A program made the translations under genes and the position numbers. Shown here in pieces: positions 42,481 through 50,863 of a stretch of DNA of 64,000 nucleotides. The stretch's first letter is position 1. Every line of letters starts with the position of its first letter. Source of the DNA: Alkaliphilus serpentinus. Lineage in GTDB: Bacteria; Bacillota; Clostridia; Peptostreptococcales; Natronincolaceae. The stretch spans positions 1 through 64,000 of the forward strand of contig NZ_WBZB01000008.1 in NCBI RefSeq assembly GCF_009017255.1, read 5' to 3'. The notes under the pieces are model-generated. The model was not told where the DNA came from, searched no databases, and was given only the letters and a program-made list of their open reading frames with translations.

Positions 42481-43440
42481 TTATGCCACTATTATAGTTC
42501 CAGTTTTACCTTCAATACCTTCCTTGGCCTTTTCTAAAGATGTAATAAGAGCTCTTCTACCAGGCTTAGACTCAACAAATTTAAGGGCGGCCTTAACTTT
42601 TGGTAGCATTGATCCAGGAGCAAAATGTCCTTCTTCAATGTATTTTTTTGCTTCTTCTATGGTAATTCTATCAAGATTCTTTTGCTGAGGAGTATTGAAG
42701 TTAATTGCCACCTGCTCCACCGCTGTTAAAATAATTAAGAAGTCAGCGTCTAGAATTTCAGCTATTTTTTCAGAAGCAAAATCTTTATCAATTACTGCCG
42801 GAATCCCCTCTAAGCTGCCATTTCTATTGACAACAGGTACACCACCGCCACCTACTGTGATGACAACATGACCAGCCTCAACCAAGGTTTTAACAACAGG
42901 GGCTTCAACAACATCTACAGGAATCGGTGAAGCTACTACCCTTCTCCAGCCTCTACCTGCATCCTCCTTCATGGTGTAGCCCTTTTCCTTTTCTAATACC
43001 TTTGCTTCCTCCTCTGTAAAGAAGGAGCCTACGGGCTTAGTAGGATTTTTAAAGGCCTCGTCCTTTTCATCTACTACTACTTGGGTAACAATGGTGGCAA
43101 CGGATTTATGATTACCTCTATTAACCATTTCCTGTCTTACAGCCTGTTGAAGGTGATAGCCTATGTATCCTTGACTCATGGCACCACACTCTGGGAAGGG
43201 CATTACAGGTAGGCTAGGATTTCCAGCTGCTGCTGACTCATAGGTGCCTACTATTTGTCCCACCTGTGGGCCATTGCCGTGGGCAAGGATTAATTCATGG
43301 CCTCCCTCAATTAAATCAACAATAGGCTTAGCTGTTTGTGCTGCTGTAACGATCTGAGCCTCAGCCCTTGTATCCTTAGGATTAGCCTGTAGAGCGTTAC
43401 CCCCAAGGGCTAAAACAATTCTACTTTTCTGATTTACCAT
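42481..43440 (-). CDS. arcC: Carbamate kinase
   Basis: 319 residues. It transfers phosphate from carbamoyl phosphate to ADP, the ATP-yielding step of arginine fermentation. Motifs are VLALGGNAL at the start, AHGNGPQVGQI, MSQGYIGYHLQQA, RRVVASPIPVDVVE, GGGGVPVV and VIDKDFASEKIAEILDADFLIILTAVEQV. Third gene of arcA-argF-arcC, 124 bp after argF; a terminator follows. Confidence 0.96.
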   Translation of the reverse strand: MVNQKSRIVLALGGNALQANPKDTRAEAQIVTAAQTAKPIVDLIEGGHELILAHGNGPQVGQIVGTYESAAAGNPSLPVMPFPECGAMSQGYIGYHLQQAVRQEMVNRGNHKSVATIVTQVVVDEKDEAFKNPTKPVGSFFTEEEAKVLEKEKGYTMKEDAGRGWRRVVASPIPVDVVEAPVVKTLVEAGHVVITVGGGGVPVVNRNGSLEGIPAVIDKDFASEKIAEILDADFLIILTAVEQVAINFNTPQQKNLDRITIEEAKKYIEEGHFAPGSMLPKVKAALKFVESKPGRRALITSLEKAKEGIEGKTGTIIVA

Positions 43441-43564
43441 TTTTTCCTCTCCTTTTCCTTTGTGAAAACTCTATTTTTCAATAACAAAAAGACATGGAGG
43501 AAATTGTTTTATTGCTATTCTTCCATATCTAATTGCTCTATGTAAATCTTTAAGAATTAGAATG

Positions 43565-44557
43565 TTATAAAGTAGCCACCATTACTGCTTTTATTGTATG
43601 CATTCTATTTTCAGCCTCATCAAATACAACAGAGTGTTTGCTTCTAAACACCTCGTCTGTAACCTCCATTGACTCTAAACCAAACTTCTCATAGATTTCC
43701 TTTCCTACCTTTGTCTCTAAATCGTGGAAGGCAGGTAAGCAATGCATGAATATCACATCTGAATTTCCAGTAGCCTTAATCATTTCCATATTCACCTGGT
43801 ATGGCATAAGAAGCTTGATTCTTTCTTCGAATTGGTCTTCTTCGCCCATTGAAACCCATACATCTGTATAAATTACATCAGCGTCTTTTACTGCTTCTGC
43901 TACGTCCTCAGTAAGGGTAATTTTTCCACCGGTTTCAGCAGCTACCACCTTCATTTCTGCCACTAGATCTTCAGCTGGGAAAAGGGCCTTTGGTGCAAGG
44001 GCTCTAAAATCCATACCCATTTTAGCAGCACCAATCATTAAGGAATTGCCCATATTATTTCTAGCATCTCCTACATACACAAACTTCACTTTGTTTAATG
44101 GCTTGTTAACATGCTCCATAATGGTTAGGAGGTCGGCTAAAATTTGAGTTGGATGGTACATGTCGGTTAAACCATTCCATACAGGTACACCTGAGTGCTT
44201 ATCTAAAAGCTCAACGGTTTCCTGCTTAAAGCCTCTAAATTCAATTCCATCGTAAAATCTTCCTAAAACCTTTGCTGTATCCTCTAAGGATTCCTTCTTA
44301 CCCATTTGTGAATCATTGGAGCCAAGGAAGGTTACGTGGGCTCCTTCATCTAGAGCTGCAACCTCAAAGGCACATCTGGTTCTAGTGGAGGCTTTTTCGA
44401 ATAATAGAACAATGTTCTTTCCATCTAAAAGCTTTTCCTTACCACCTATACGTTTCTTTGCCTTAAGCTCCTTAGATAAATTTAGTAGGTATTTAATTTC
44501 CTCGGGAGTATAGTCTTTTAAAGTTATTAAGCTTCTTCCTTTTAAATTCACTGGCAT
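43565..44557 (-). CDS. argF: Ornithine carbamoyltransferase (catabolic in context)
   Basis: 330 residues. Carbamoyl-phosphate motif [11 protein letters not shown] (about 57-67), ornithine-side motif [10 protein letters not shown] (about 270), [15 protein letters not shown]. In the order arcA-OTC-arcC it should run from citrulline toward ornithine plus carbamoyl phosphate (often called arcB), although sequence alone does not separate anabolic from catabolic enzymes. The start lies 58 bp after the arcA stop and has GGAGG upstream. Confidence 0.95.
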   Translation of the reverse strand: MPVNLKGRSLITLKDYTPEEIKYLLNLSKELKAKKRIGGKEKLLDGKNIVLLFEKASTRTRCAFEVAALDEGAHVTFLGSNDSQMGKKESLEDTAKVLGRFYDGIEFRGFKQETVELLDKHSGVPVWNGLTDMYHPTQILADLLTIMEHVNKPLNKVKFVYVGDARNNMGNSLMIGAAKMGMDFRALAPKALFPAEDLVAEMKVVAAETGGKITLTEDVAEAVKDADVIYTDVWVSMGEEDQFEERIKLLMPYQVNMEMIKATGNSDVIFMHCLPAFHDLETKVGKEIYEKFGLESMEVTDEVFRSKHSVVFDEAENRMHTIKAVMVATL

Positions 44558-44615
44558 TGGTAAATCCTCCTTTGTAATTTTATTATAAGAAACCTTATTG
44601 TCTTTTATTTCATTA

Positions 44616-45836
44616 TTATAAGCCTTCCCTTACTAGGGGCATCGACATACATCTTGGGCCCCCTCTACCCCTAACCAATTCTGAACCTTCTATTTCTACA
44701 ACTTCTATCCCATGGTTTCTTAGGGTCTCATTTGAAGCCTCATTTCGGTTGTAGGTAACCACCCTTCCAGGAGCCAGGGCCAGAGTATTGGTACTGTCAT
44801 TCCATTGCTCCCGTGCTGCTGTTATCTCATCTCCGCCACCACTTTGTATCAGATCTACTGCTGGTAGCTTCAATGCCTTCTTAAGGGCAACATTTAAGCT
44901 TTCCATCGGCTCTACCTTAGGTACGGTTTTTCCAGGTGTTAATTGATAGGCCTTTAATAAGCCCTCTACCCCTGGATAAATTGTAAATTTGTCATAATCA
45001 ATCATTGTAAATACTGTGTCTAAATGCATATAGGCCCTTGTAAAGGGGATATGAATAGCTAAAACCTGCTTTATATTACTATTTTCAAAAAGTCTTTCTG
45101 ACAAAATCTCTATTCCCCTAGCTGAGGTTCTTTCACTACAGCCAATGGCCACAACAGAATCGCTTAATACCAGAACATCTCCCCCCTCTATACTGAAGGT
45201 CTCTTTATAGTCATACCAGAGTGGAGTTGATTCCTTTTTAAAAAGAGGATGATACCGGTATATATACTCTAAAAACATGGTTTCACGATCTCTTGCTGGA
45301 GTTTTCATTTTATTAATGGATAATCCATTGCCTATAACAACACCAGGGTCACGGGTGAAGTAAAGGTTGGGCAGAGGATTTATATAGAAGGGATAGCTTT
45401 TTTTGATATGATCTACTAAATGAAGCTCCCTCTCTATTTCTGGAAGATCTGTTTTATGAAGCCCAGCTATAGCAATCTCTACAATCGCCTCTGGCTTTAG
45501 AGTTTGTAGGTACTCCTCGATGATCCTTTCTAATTGCAGATTGGCAATATTAGAGTTCTTAATTACGTCGGAAATAAATAGCTGTCGAATATGCTGATCC
45601 TCTATTGCCTCAGCCAGTAATTCTTCATAATAATAAACCTTAGTACCCCTTGCCTCCATTTGGCGGGCGAATTCATCGTGTTCCTTTTGCATCTTCTTTA
45701 ACCATGGAATATCATCAAATAGTAACTCATGAAGATATTCCGGAGTTAGTCTTTCAAGTTCTTTGCCAGGTCTATGAAGCAATACAGCCTTCAAATTACC
45801 AATTTCGGAGGTTACATTAAGAAATCCCTCTTTCAT
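44616..45836 (-). CDS. arcA: Arginine deiminase
   Basis: 406 residues. Hydrolyses L-arginine to citrulline and ammonia. Guanidino-modifying-enzyme motifs are present: [45 protein letters not shown] and the catalytic cysteine near the C-terminus in [15 protein letters not shown]. It is the first gene of the pathway operon, with a promoter about 100 bp upstream. Together with argF and arcC it gives one ATP per arginine and releases ammonia, useful for acid tolerance as well as energy. Confidence 0.96.
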   Translation of the reverse strand: MKEGFLNVTSEIGNLKAVLLHRPGKELERLTPEYLHELLFDDIPWLKKMQKEHDEFARQMEARGTKVYYYEELLAEAIEDQHIRQLFISDVIKNSNIANLQLERIIEEYLQTLKPEAIVEIAIAGLHKTDLPEIERELHLVDHIKKSYPFYINPLPNLYFTRDPGVVIGNGLSINKMKTPARDRETMFLEYIYRYHPLFKKESTPLWYDYKETFSIEGGDVLVLSDSVVAIGCSERTSARGIEILSERLFENSNIKQVLAIHIPFTRAYMHLDTVFTMIDYDKFTIYPGVEGLLKAYQLTPGKTVPKVEPMESLNVALKKALKLPAVDLIQSGGGDEITAAREQWNDSTNTLALAPGRVVTYNRNEASNETLRNHGIEVVEIEGSELVRGRGGPRCMSMPLVREGL

Positions 45837-45935
45837 CTTTTGGCAGCCCCTTTCATTTTTCCTTAATAGAAGTATTTTTACTACACTATTTAAGGGTAAT
45901 TATATTTTGGTTATTTGGTTTCCATTTCTACCACC

Positions 45936-45964
45936 AGTATATATTTTTTTTATACACAAATCAA
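45936..45964 (-). promoter_or_regulatory. Sigma-A promoter of the arcA operon
   Basis: The minus strand has TTGATT, a 17-bp spacer and TATACT. No convincing ArgR box was found close by, only a weak TGAATAA/ATTTTCA-like pair near 46113-46132. The rest of the 380-bp gap 45837-46216 is AT-rich and empty apart from the veg terminator. Confidence 0.55.
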
Positions 45965-46193
45965 GTGGCTATTTTATAAGGTTTTCTAAACTTTTATTCA
46001 TTAAATGTATATTGCTGAAACATTATTCACCAGGTTTTTAAATCATTTTTTTCTATTCTCCTTTACACAACCATATACCTTCATCCTCCACAAATCCTAA
46101 TTATTTTGAAGGAATGGATTACTGAATAAACATAATTTTCAGCTTATAAAAGATTTTTTAATCCCCCAAAAAATCAGATAAAAAGGCAAAAAA

Positions 46194-46214
46194 AATCCAC
46201 CTTCCTGGTGGATT
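46194..46214 (-). terminator. Terminator of veg
   Basis: AATCCACC-TTCCT-GGTGGATT with a T-run on the minus strand. Confidence 0.85.
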
Positions 46215-46216
46215 AA

Positions 46217-46483
46217 TTAACTTACTTTAATTCTTTGGTTATCTTTACAAATTGTTATTTCAACAGTCTCTGTCAATATATCTGAATAACTATAAGAAAC
46301 TCTTCTAACCGAATCAAAGCCTCCGTCAATTAATACGACAAATATGTTGGGATAGGTGTTCTCTAAGATACCTTCTCTAACCATAATCTTTTTTCTTCCC
46401 TTATTTGCCTTTAACGTAACCTTTTGCCCAACGAAACCCTCGATATTTCTCTTTATCTCATTCAGGGTGGTTCTAGTTGCCAA
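46217..46483 (-). CDS. veg: Veg protein
   Basis: About 88 residues, the family length. The pattern TLNEIKRNIEGFVGQKVTLKANKGRKK, then REGILENTYPNIFVV and VSYSYSDILTETVEI, matches Veg of B. subtilis (SYSYADILTETVEV). Veg is a small conserved Firmicute protein that stimulates biofilm gene expression and is linked to spore outgrowth. A TTG at 46483 with AAGGTGA upstream gives the canonical short N-terminus (M-A-T-R); the frame reaches back to 46501. Confidence 0.9.
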   Translation of the reverse strand: MATRTTLNEIKRNIEGFVGQKVTLKANKGRKKIMVREGILENTYPNIFVVLIDGGFDSVRRVSYSYSDILTETVEITICKDNQRIKVS

Positions 46484-46636
46484 AAAATCACCTTCTTTCA
46501 CATTTTAACATTATAATAATAACATGTTTCATGGTATTTGTCAAATTCATAAATTTATATTATATAATTTGAAGCATCAATTTGTCAAATATTTTTTATC
46601 AATGGTTTTAATCCAAGTATATATCTAATTAGATAT

Positions 46637-48064
46637 TTATAAGTTAAAATAGCTAGAAATCCCCTCCACCATAGCCATAACTAAATTATCAATAAATTCA
46701 ACTGTTGATAGCTTCCTTTCATCACTGGGATTGGATAAATAACCAACCTCAATATGAAGACCAGTGACACGGGAATCTCTTAATAGTGAAAATTCGGCAA
46801 CCTTCATTCCCCGATCTATTGTATCTACAGCTTTGACTATCGAATCCATTATAAGTCTACCTAAGGCTTCAGCTTCTTTATCTCCTCTGTAATAATATAT
46901 TTCTGTTCCAGATATCGTAGAGTTTTTTAAATAGTTCTGATGAATACTTAAAAAAAATAAGGGCTTAATGCTATTAATTAATTGGGCCCTTTCACCTAAA
47001 GGAACAAATCGATCTTCTATTCTAGTTAAATAAACCTCTGCCCCCAATTCTTTAAGCCTCTCCTTCAGCTTAATAGCAATATCTAAATTTACATCCTTTT
47101 CCCTTAATCCTAAGGTTCCTTTATAATCTTCTCCATGATCTCCACCATGCCCAGCATCAATCACGATTACTTTGCCCTTTAAGGGAAATTTTATACATGT
47201 ATGATGGAATTTTTCAATTTCAATGCCTGTATAATAATATTTTAAGATTTCCTCAGCCTGCTTCCCCTCTTTGGCCAAACCCTCAGCCCCGAACTGACAA
47301 AAGCCTAAACCTTCTCCTTTACCACTGGTGAAAAAACGGAGGACCTTTGGCCTCCAGCTGAATCTAGTGGAGTTAAGATTTAATAGCTTTGCGAAATTCT
47401 TGCCCTCATAAATTTTACCAGCTACCTCTAAGTTAATAACCCTTCCATGGGAATCCCTTAGAATGTTATCTAAAATATCTTCTATTTCCATATTTCGATC
47501 ACTGCTATCATTGGGAAAGTGAACCTTGGCTTTTTTTTCAATATCCTCCAATGGAATATCCACATAGTTTAGTAGATATGGACTTTCACTACAATGTCTG
47601 CATAAAACACGTCTTAAGTAAAAAACAACATTTCCATCTACGTTTTCACTATTTTCAGTGGAACCTCCACAGGCTACATGGTATCTACTATCTATTGCTT
47701 TACCATTAAAGGTTATAATTTTCCCTTGGGTTTCATCTACAGCCTTATGAATTTTTTTTATATAATCCTGATATTGGTCTCTCCAGATTTCTTCATACTC
47801 CTCCAGTGGTTTAATGCCTTTGTAATCCTCTATAGATAAATCACCACAGGGGATATCTTCATTACTGACTCCACCGTAGCGTTTAATTTTACGCACGATA
47901 CTAGTACGCATAATAATGCTTTGGCATTTTAATGCCTCTAGGTGAAAGTCTATAGGAATACTCCAAGCCACCAGCTCTTTGGTGAAATCCTCTATTGTTT
48001 TTGTAACTACTTTATCTTCAGTGGGAATATATATGTGAAGGGCAGGCCCCATGTTATTTTCCAA
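46637..48064 (-). CDS. SpoIID-like lytic transglycosylase fused to an N-acetylmuramoyl-L-alanine amidase
   Basis: 475 residues in two parts. Residues ~8-290 are a SpoIID/LytB domain, with catalytic Glu in HLEALKCQSIIMRT and the Cys/His-bearing YHVACGGSTENSENV and LCRHC segments. Residues ~298-475 are an Amidase_3 zinc enzyme with all ligands visible: H in VIDAGHGG, E in LREKDVNL, H in SIHQNY and catalytic E in HIEVGYLSN. In B. subtilis SpoIID (glycan strands) and SpoIIP (amidase) act together in engulfment; here both activities lie in one chain, paralleling cortex-lysis or engulfment machines. No signal peptide or membrane anchor is visible, which is odd for a wall enzyme. Confidence 0.88.
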   Translation of the reverse strand: MENNMGPALHIYIPTEDKVVTKTIEDFTKELVAWSIPIDFHLEALKCQSIIMRTSIVRKIKRYGGVSNEDIPCGDLSIEDYKGIKPLEEYEEIWRDQYQDYIKKIHKAVDETQGKIITFNGKAIDSRYHVACGGSTENSENVDGNVVFYLRRVLCRHCSESPYLLNYVDIPLEDIEKKAKVHFPNDSSDRNMEIEDILDNILRDSHGRVINLEVAGKIYEGKNFAKLLNLNSTRFSWRPKVLRFFTSGKGEGLGFCQFGAEGLAKEGKQAEEILKYYYTGIEIEKFHHTCIKFPLKGKVIVIDAGHGGDHGEDYKGTLGLREKDVNLDIAIKLKERLKELGAEVYLTRIEDRFVPLGERAQLINSIKPLFFLSIHQNYLKNSTISGTEIYYYRGDKEAEALGRLIMDSIVKAVDTIDRGMKVAEFSLLRDSRVTGLHIEVGYLSNPSDERKLSTVEFIDNLVMAMVEGISSYFNL

Positions 48065-48328
48065 ATTATATACCTCCCTTAGTCTTTAGATAATTATCTA
48101 TAATCAAGTACCTACAATAACTCTAAGTAATACATAATATGAAATTTTCAAATTTCCTGTGCATAAATATATTAATATATGCATATATCGAAAAAATTTC
48201 AATACTCAAAATATTCCTTGCGAAGGAGGTCTCGTTTATATTATAATTATGGTAGTATAAATGGGGATATTTTGAAAAATTTTGAAGCTAAAATACAGAT
48301 AGATAGGATTTTAGCTAGGGGGGATATC

Positions 48329-48493
48329 ATGAAGTGTCCTATTTGTGGTAATGAAGATACAGGACGATTGAGCAAATCTAGATATTTTTGTAGCATCTGC
48401 TTTATAGAGATCTTCTTTACTAGAAAATCTAAAATGCAAATATTGAAAATCCTAGAGGATGGTACTACATATACAATAGCTGCTGGAAATTAA
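48329..48493 (+). CDS. Small zinc-ribbon protein
   Basis: 54 residues: K-CPIC-GNEDTGRLSKSRYF-CSIC, then a basic/hydrophobic tail. Two CxxC pairs 15 residues apart (C3/C6, C21/C24) indicate a zinc ribbon. The ATG at 48329 is preceded by AGGGGGGAT, so it is preferred over the upstream in-frame ATG at 48179, whose 50 extra codons look non-coding. Function unknown; family resemblance is only to generic small zinc ribbons. It is divergent from the SpoIID-amidase gene and convergent with the stress-protein gene. Confidence 0.7.
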   Translation: MKCPICGNEDTGRLSKSRYFCSICFIEIFFTRKSKMQILKILEDGTTYTIAAGN

Positions 48494-48494
48494 T

Positions 48495-48536
48495 AAAACC
48501 TTAAAGCAACGGATTACTCCTTTGTTTTAAGGTTTT
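48495..48536. terminator. Bidirectional terminator
   Basis: AAAACCTTAAA (48495-48505) and TTTAAGGTTTT (48526-48536) form a stem between the convergent zinc-ribbon and universal-stress genes. Confidence 0.8.
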
Positions 48537-48551
48537 TTCATGGTCTTAATT

Positions 48552-49400
48552 CTATTTAGTAGCGTTAACTGGGATTAGAATCACCGGCCTTTTTGATATT
48601 CTTGCAACAGCATCGGAGGTACTCCCTAAAAGTAGGGCTTTTATTAGGCCCCTCCCTCTGGTTCCCATGACAATGGAGGTCACTTCCTCTTCATTGGCAA
48701 GCTCTGTGATGGCAACTGATGGTATGCCTTCCCTAGCCTCAACTTTAACCCTGATTCCGAAATCTCTAAATTCACCAGCGATCTCCTCTAATAGCTCTCT
48801 ATACTGCTTCTTAGCATCTTCTATTTCCTCTAAGGTTTCACCCTGCTCCACCACCGATAGTAATATGATTTCTTCTATTATATTGGGTGAAATTGTCATT
48901 ACTTTTTCTATTATGGCAGTAGAGTAATCTGAAAAATCCATGGGTATAAGAATCTTTTGGAACTTGTTTATACAAACATTTTTAACATGACCTTGATGCT
49001 TATTATACTTTTCCACCAGTACCGGCACATCCGCCAAGCGTATTACATCGAAGGTTGTACTGCCTAAAAAAACCTCTTTTAATACGCTTTTCCCTTTAGA
49101 TCCGATAAGAATTAACGATGCTTCCTCTGTTCGAGCAATTTGGACGATTTCTGTAGCCGCAAAGCCAACGGGGGTATATTTCTTTGTTTTAATTCCGTAG
49201 GCCTCCAGCTTTTTGCCGATGGACTCTAGCTTTTTGATAGCTTCAAGTTGCAGGTCGATTATGGTCTCCTCACCAAATCTAATGTCAATGACATGAACGA
49301 GGATTGCCTCTTCTAGCCCCATCCTTTTAAACTCATCTATACAGTTTAGTAGCGCCTCTGCTGCTGGTGAGAAATCTGTAGCAATTAGAACTTTTTTCAT
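48552..49400 (-). CDS. Tandem universal stress protein (UspA-type)
   Basis: About 282 residues made of two UspA domains. The first (KKVLIATDFSPAAEALLNCI ... ASLILIGSKGKSVLKEVFLGSTTFDVIRLADVPVLV) and the second (QKILIPMDFSDYSTAIIEKV ... VTSIVMGTRGRGLIKALLLGSTSDAVARISKRPVILIPV) both carry the ATP-binding G-x2-G-x9-G-[ST] pattern. These proteins bind ATP and support survival under stress. Start choice is uncertain: ATG at 49400 gives the classic MKKVLIATDFS, while a GTG at 49406 has the better-spaced GGAG. Monocistronic. Confidence 0.9.
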   Translation of the reverse strand: MKKVLIATDFSPAAEALLNCIDEFKRMGLEEAILVHVIDIRFGEETIIDLQLEAIKKLESIGKKLEAYGIKTKKYTPVGFAATEIVQIARTEEASLILIGSKGKSVLKEVFLGSTTFDVIRLADVPVLVEKYNKHQGHVKNVCINKFQKILIPMDFSDYSTAIIEKVMTISPNIIEEIILLSVVEQGETLEEIEDAKKQYRELLEEIAGEFRDFGIRVKVEAREGIPSVAITELANEEEVTSIVMGTRGRGLIKALLLGSTSDAVARISKRPVILIPVNATK

Positions 49401-49616
49401 AAACACATTTACCACTCCTCATATAGAACTCCTTTATTTTATTTATTTCCTTATTTTAACTAAGTAAAACACTTTAATTAAAAACCAAATATCCTTTACT
49501 TTAAATTTCTTTGTTATCTGCTTCAATAGACCTTGATTCATATTCCATTATTAAATATATTTTAAATTATGATTTCAATGATAAAAAATGTGGTAATATA
49601 ATTATATCTATCTTAT

Positions 49617-49645
49617 TTGTTGGTACGATTCTAAACTTTTATAGT
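49617..49645 (+). promoter_or_regulatory. Promoter of the thioredoxin-like selenoprotein gene
   Basis: TTGTTG, 17-bp spacer, TATAGT. Between it and the start codon is a small inverted repeat GGAGT-ATATC-ACTCC (about 49664-49679). The rest of the gap 49401-49616 is featureless AT-rich DNA. Confidence 0.5.
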
Positions 49646-49712
49646 AATGTAATCAATTTTAGAAGGAGTATATCACTCCACTATAAATATATAAAAAACG
49701 GAGGGTTAAATT

Positions 49713-49952
49713 ATGGAAATTAAACTTTTGGAACAAATTTGCTGAGGAGGTAGTAAATTAGCGCCTGTCGTTGACAAGGCCTTAACTGAACTTGGAATTA
49801 ATGATGAATTCGAGATGATTGGGGACATGGCTGAAATTTTATCTTTAGGTGTTATGAGCACACCTGCCTTAATGATCAATGGAAAGGTAGTTCTTAGTGG
49901 CAGAATTCCCACAGTAGCCGAAGCAAAGGAAATTATCTCAAAGTACATATAA
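49713..49952 (+). CDS. Thioredoxin-like selenoprotein (Cys-Sec), UGA read as selenocysteine
   Basis: 79 codons with one in-frame TGA at 49743-49745. Translated through, it reads MEIKLLEQIC-U-GGSKLAPVVDKALTELGIN, then DEFEMIGDMAEILSLGVMST, PALMINGKVVLSGRIPTVAE and AKEIISKYI. This is the small redox-active disulfide (thioredoxin-fold) family: N-terminal beta strand, active-site Cys, the cis-Pro loop GVMSTPALMINGK and the C-terminal VLSGR-P pattern. Sec11 is next to Cys10 where relatives have a CxxC or CC site, so a vicinal selenenylsulfide is likely. GGAGG precedes the ATG. A SECIS-like hairpin follows 17 nt after UGA. The reading frame is intact on both sides, which argues against a pseudogene. 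Confidence 0.9.
49763..49780 (+). promoter_or_regulatory. Candidate bacterial SECIS element (thioredoxin-like gene)
   Basis: GCC-TGTC / GACA-(A)-GGC stem with a GTT apical loop. The loop G is 25 nt after the UGA, inside the 16-37 nt window, and is the first loop base, as the bacterial SECIS consensus requires. Confidence 0.75.
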
Positions 49953-49988
49953 AAAAAGATAGAATCCAATTGGATTCTATCTTTTTTT
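49951..49988. terminator. Perfect bidirectional terminator between two selenoprotein genes
   Basis: A 38-bp perfect palindrome (arm AAAAAAAGATAGAATCCAA) spans the stop codon of the thioredoxin-like gene and ends 10 bp before the HesB-like stop. A-runs and T-runs make it work both ways. Confidence 0.95.
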
Positions 49989-49997
49989 ATAATATTC

Positions 49998-50294
49998 CTA
50001 GTGTCCGCAACCGCCGCCTCTAGAGCCCTGTAAGGTTATGGCAAAGCCTTTGCTAAACATATTTTGTCTATAATCTACTTCAATGCCCTCAAACTGATTA
50101 TCTAGGCCCTTTTCAATAATGAATTGAATCCCTTCAACTTCCTTTTCAACATCTGAATCCTTCATCTCATCCAGAGATATGCCAAATTTGGGGCCACCTC
50201 AGGTAACGCTGCTTACATATACCCTAACCTTTTTTCCATCTGGATTCTGCTTGGAAATTACCTCTTTAGCTTCCTGAGTTACGTTAATAAACAT
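49998..50294 (-). CDS. HesB/IscA-like selenoprotein, UGA read as selenocysteine
   Basis: 98 codons with one in-frame TGA at 50201-50199. Translated: MFINVTQEAKEVISKQNPDG, KKVRVYVSSVT-U-GGPKFGISLDE, ..., GFAITLQGSRGGGCGH. It is the HesB/IscA A-type carrier family (here-be-Sec at position 32, where homologues have the first cysteine ligand, then GGPKFGISLDE); the C-terminal GGGCGH keeps a single further Cys in place of C-G-C. HesB-like selenoproteins are an established bacterial Sec family. GGGAGG precedes the ATG. A SECIS-like hairpin lies at 50163-50179. Likely role: binding Fe-S, iron or a thiol/persulfide species; not proven. Confidence 0.92.
50163..50179 (-). promoter_or_regulatory. Candidate bacterial SECIS element (HesB-like gene)
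   Basis: On the minus strand ATCTC-TGGAT-GAGAT plus a closing U-G pair. The GG-containing apical loop begins about 26 nt after the UGA, fitting bacterial SECIS geometry. Confidence 0.75.
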
Positions 50295-50330
50295 ATCTAT
50301 ACCTCCCTATAGAATTATTTTCTTATCATA

Positions 50331-50349
50331 ACCCCCTTACCCGGGGGGT
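50331..50349. promoter_or_regulatory. CsoR-family-like operator palindrome
   Basis: ACCCCC-TTACCCG-GGGGGT, a G/C-tract palindrome unlike the AT-rich surroundings. It lies just downstream of the predicted start point of the HesB-like gene. CsoR/CstR/RcnR-family repressors bind TACCCC...GGGGTA-type sites; no such repressor gene is in the window. Confidence 0.55.
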
Positions 50350-50361
50350 GTGTATATTTTC

Positions 50362-50390
50362 ATTATATGCAGAATAATAGATTATGTCAA
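50362..50390 (-). promoter_or_regulatory. Strong sigma-A promoter of the HesB-like selenoprotein gene
   Basis: The minus strand has TTGACA, exactly 17 bp, then TATAAT: both hexamers match consensus. Start point expected near 50355, about 60 nt before the ATG and immediately before the GC palindrome. Confidence 0.85.
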
Positions 50391-50523
50391 TAGTTTCATC
50401 CATGATTTTCATGTTGTTCAACTAGGATTTTTCTAAATGATGAATGTTGAACTATTAGAAATTAAAAGTTAAAGATTGAAGGTTGAAAATCAAATAAAGC
50501 ACTACTGGATTTTAACTTTTAAT

Positions 50524-50546
50524 TCTTCATTCCTCATTCTTAATTC
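50524..50546. repeat. Dispersed AT-rich sequence
   Basis: TCTTCATTCCTCATTCTTAA-TTC occurs here and identically at 29921-29943. Between 50400 and 50740 the DNA holds only such simple AT-rich repeats and no gene. Confidence 0.4.
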
Positions 50547-50744
50547 CTTTAAATATTATCTACCCAATTTTATTATTTGCTTAACACCTTAAATCATTCT
50601 TTACAGATATAGTTAATTGTATTTTTATTCATATTCGCTTATAATTAATGACAGAACCTGCAAAATTCCTTTGAGTATATATATTAAATATATATTTTTT
50701 TTTATGATTTAAATATTTTTTATTGTCAAATAATTCTAATTAGT

Positions 50745-50773
50745 TTGAAATTGACTTCCCCATATGGTATTAT
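50745..50773 (+). promoter_or_regulatory. Promoter of the NhaC-family gene
   Basis: TTGAAA, 17-bp spacer, TATTAT, followed by a roughly 85-nt leader. GGTAT/ATACC and TCCCC/GGGGA inverted pairs surround the -10 and could be an operator or leader hairpin. Confidence 0.55.
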
Positions 50774-50863
50774 TCTGATATACCAATAATAAAAATAAGG
50801 GGAGGGAGATTACTTTTTAGAGAGAATTTTTGCATGATTTTTTAAAAAAGGGAGGAAAATTTA

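Noticed and set aside
48179-48328. N-terminal 50-codon extension of the zinc-ribbon protein
   Set aside because: No ribosome site at 48179, composition looks non-coding, while AGGGGGGAT stands before the ATG at 48329.
49743-49745. TGA as a true stop, making the thioredoxin-like gene a pseudogene
   Set aside because: Only one stop interrupts an otherwise intact family-length frame, it sits at the redox site, a SECIS-like hairpin follows, and a second gene nearby shows the same pattern.
49706-49969. Minus-strand ORF of 87 codons across the thioredoxin-like gene
   Set aside because: It is antisense to the UGA-containing selenoprotein, has no ribosome site and no family resemblance; the plus-strand reading with Sec explains the region.
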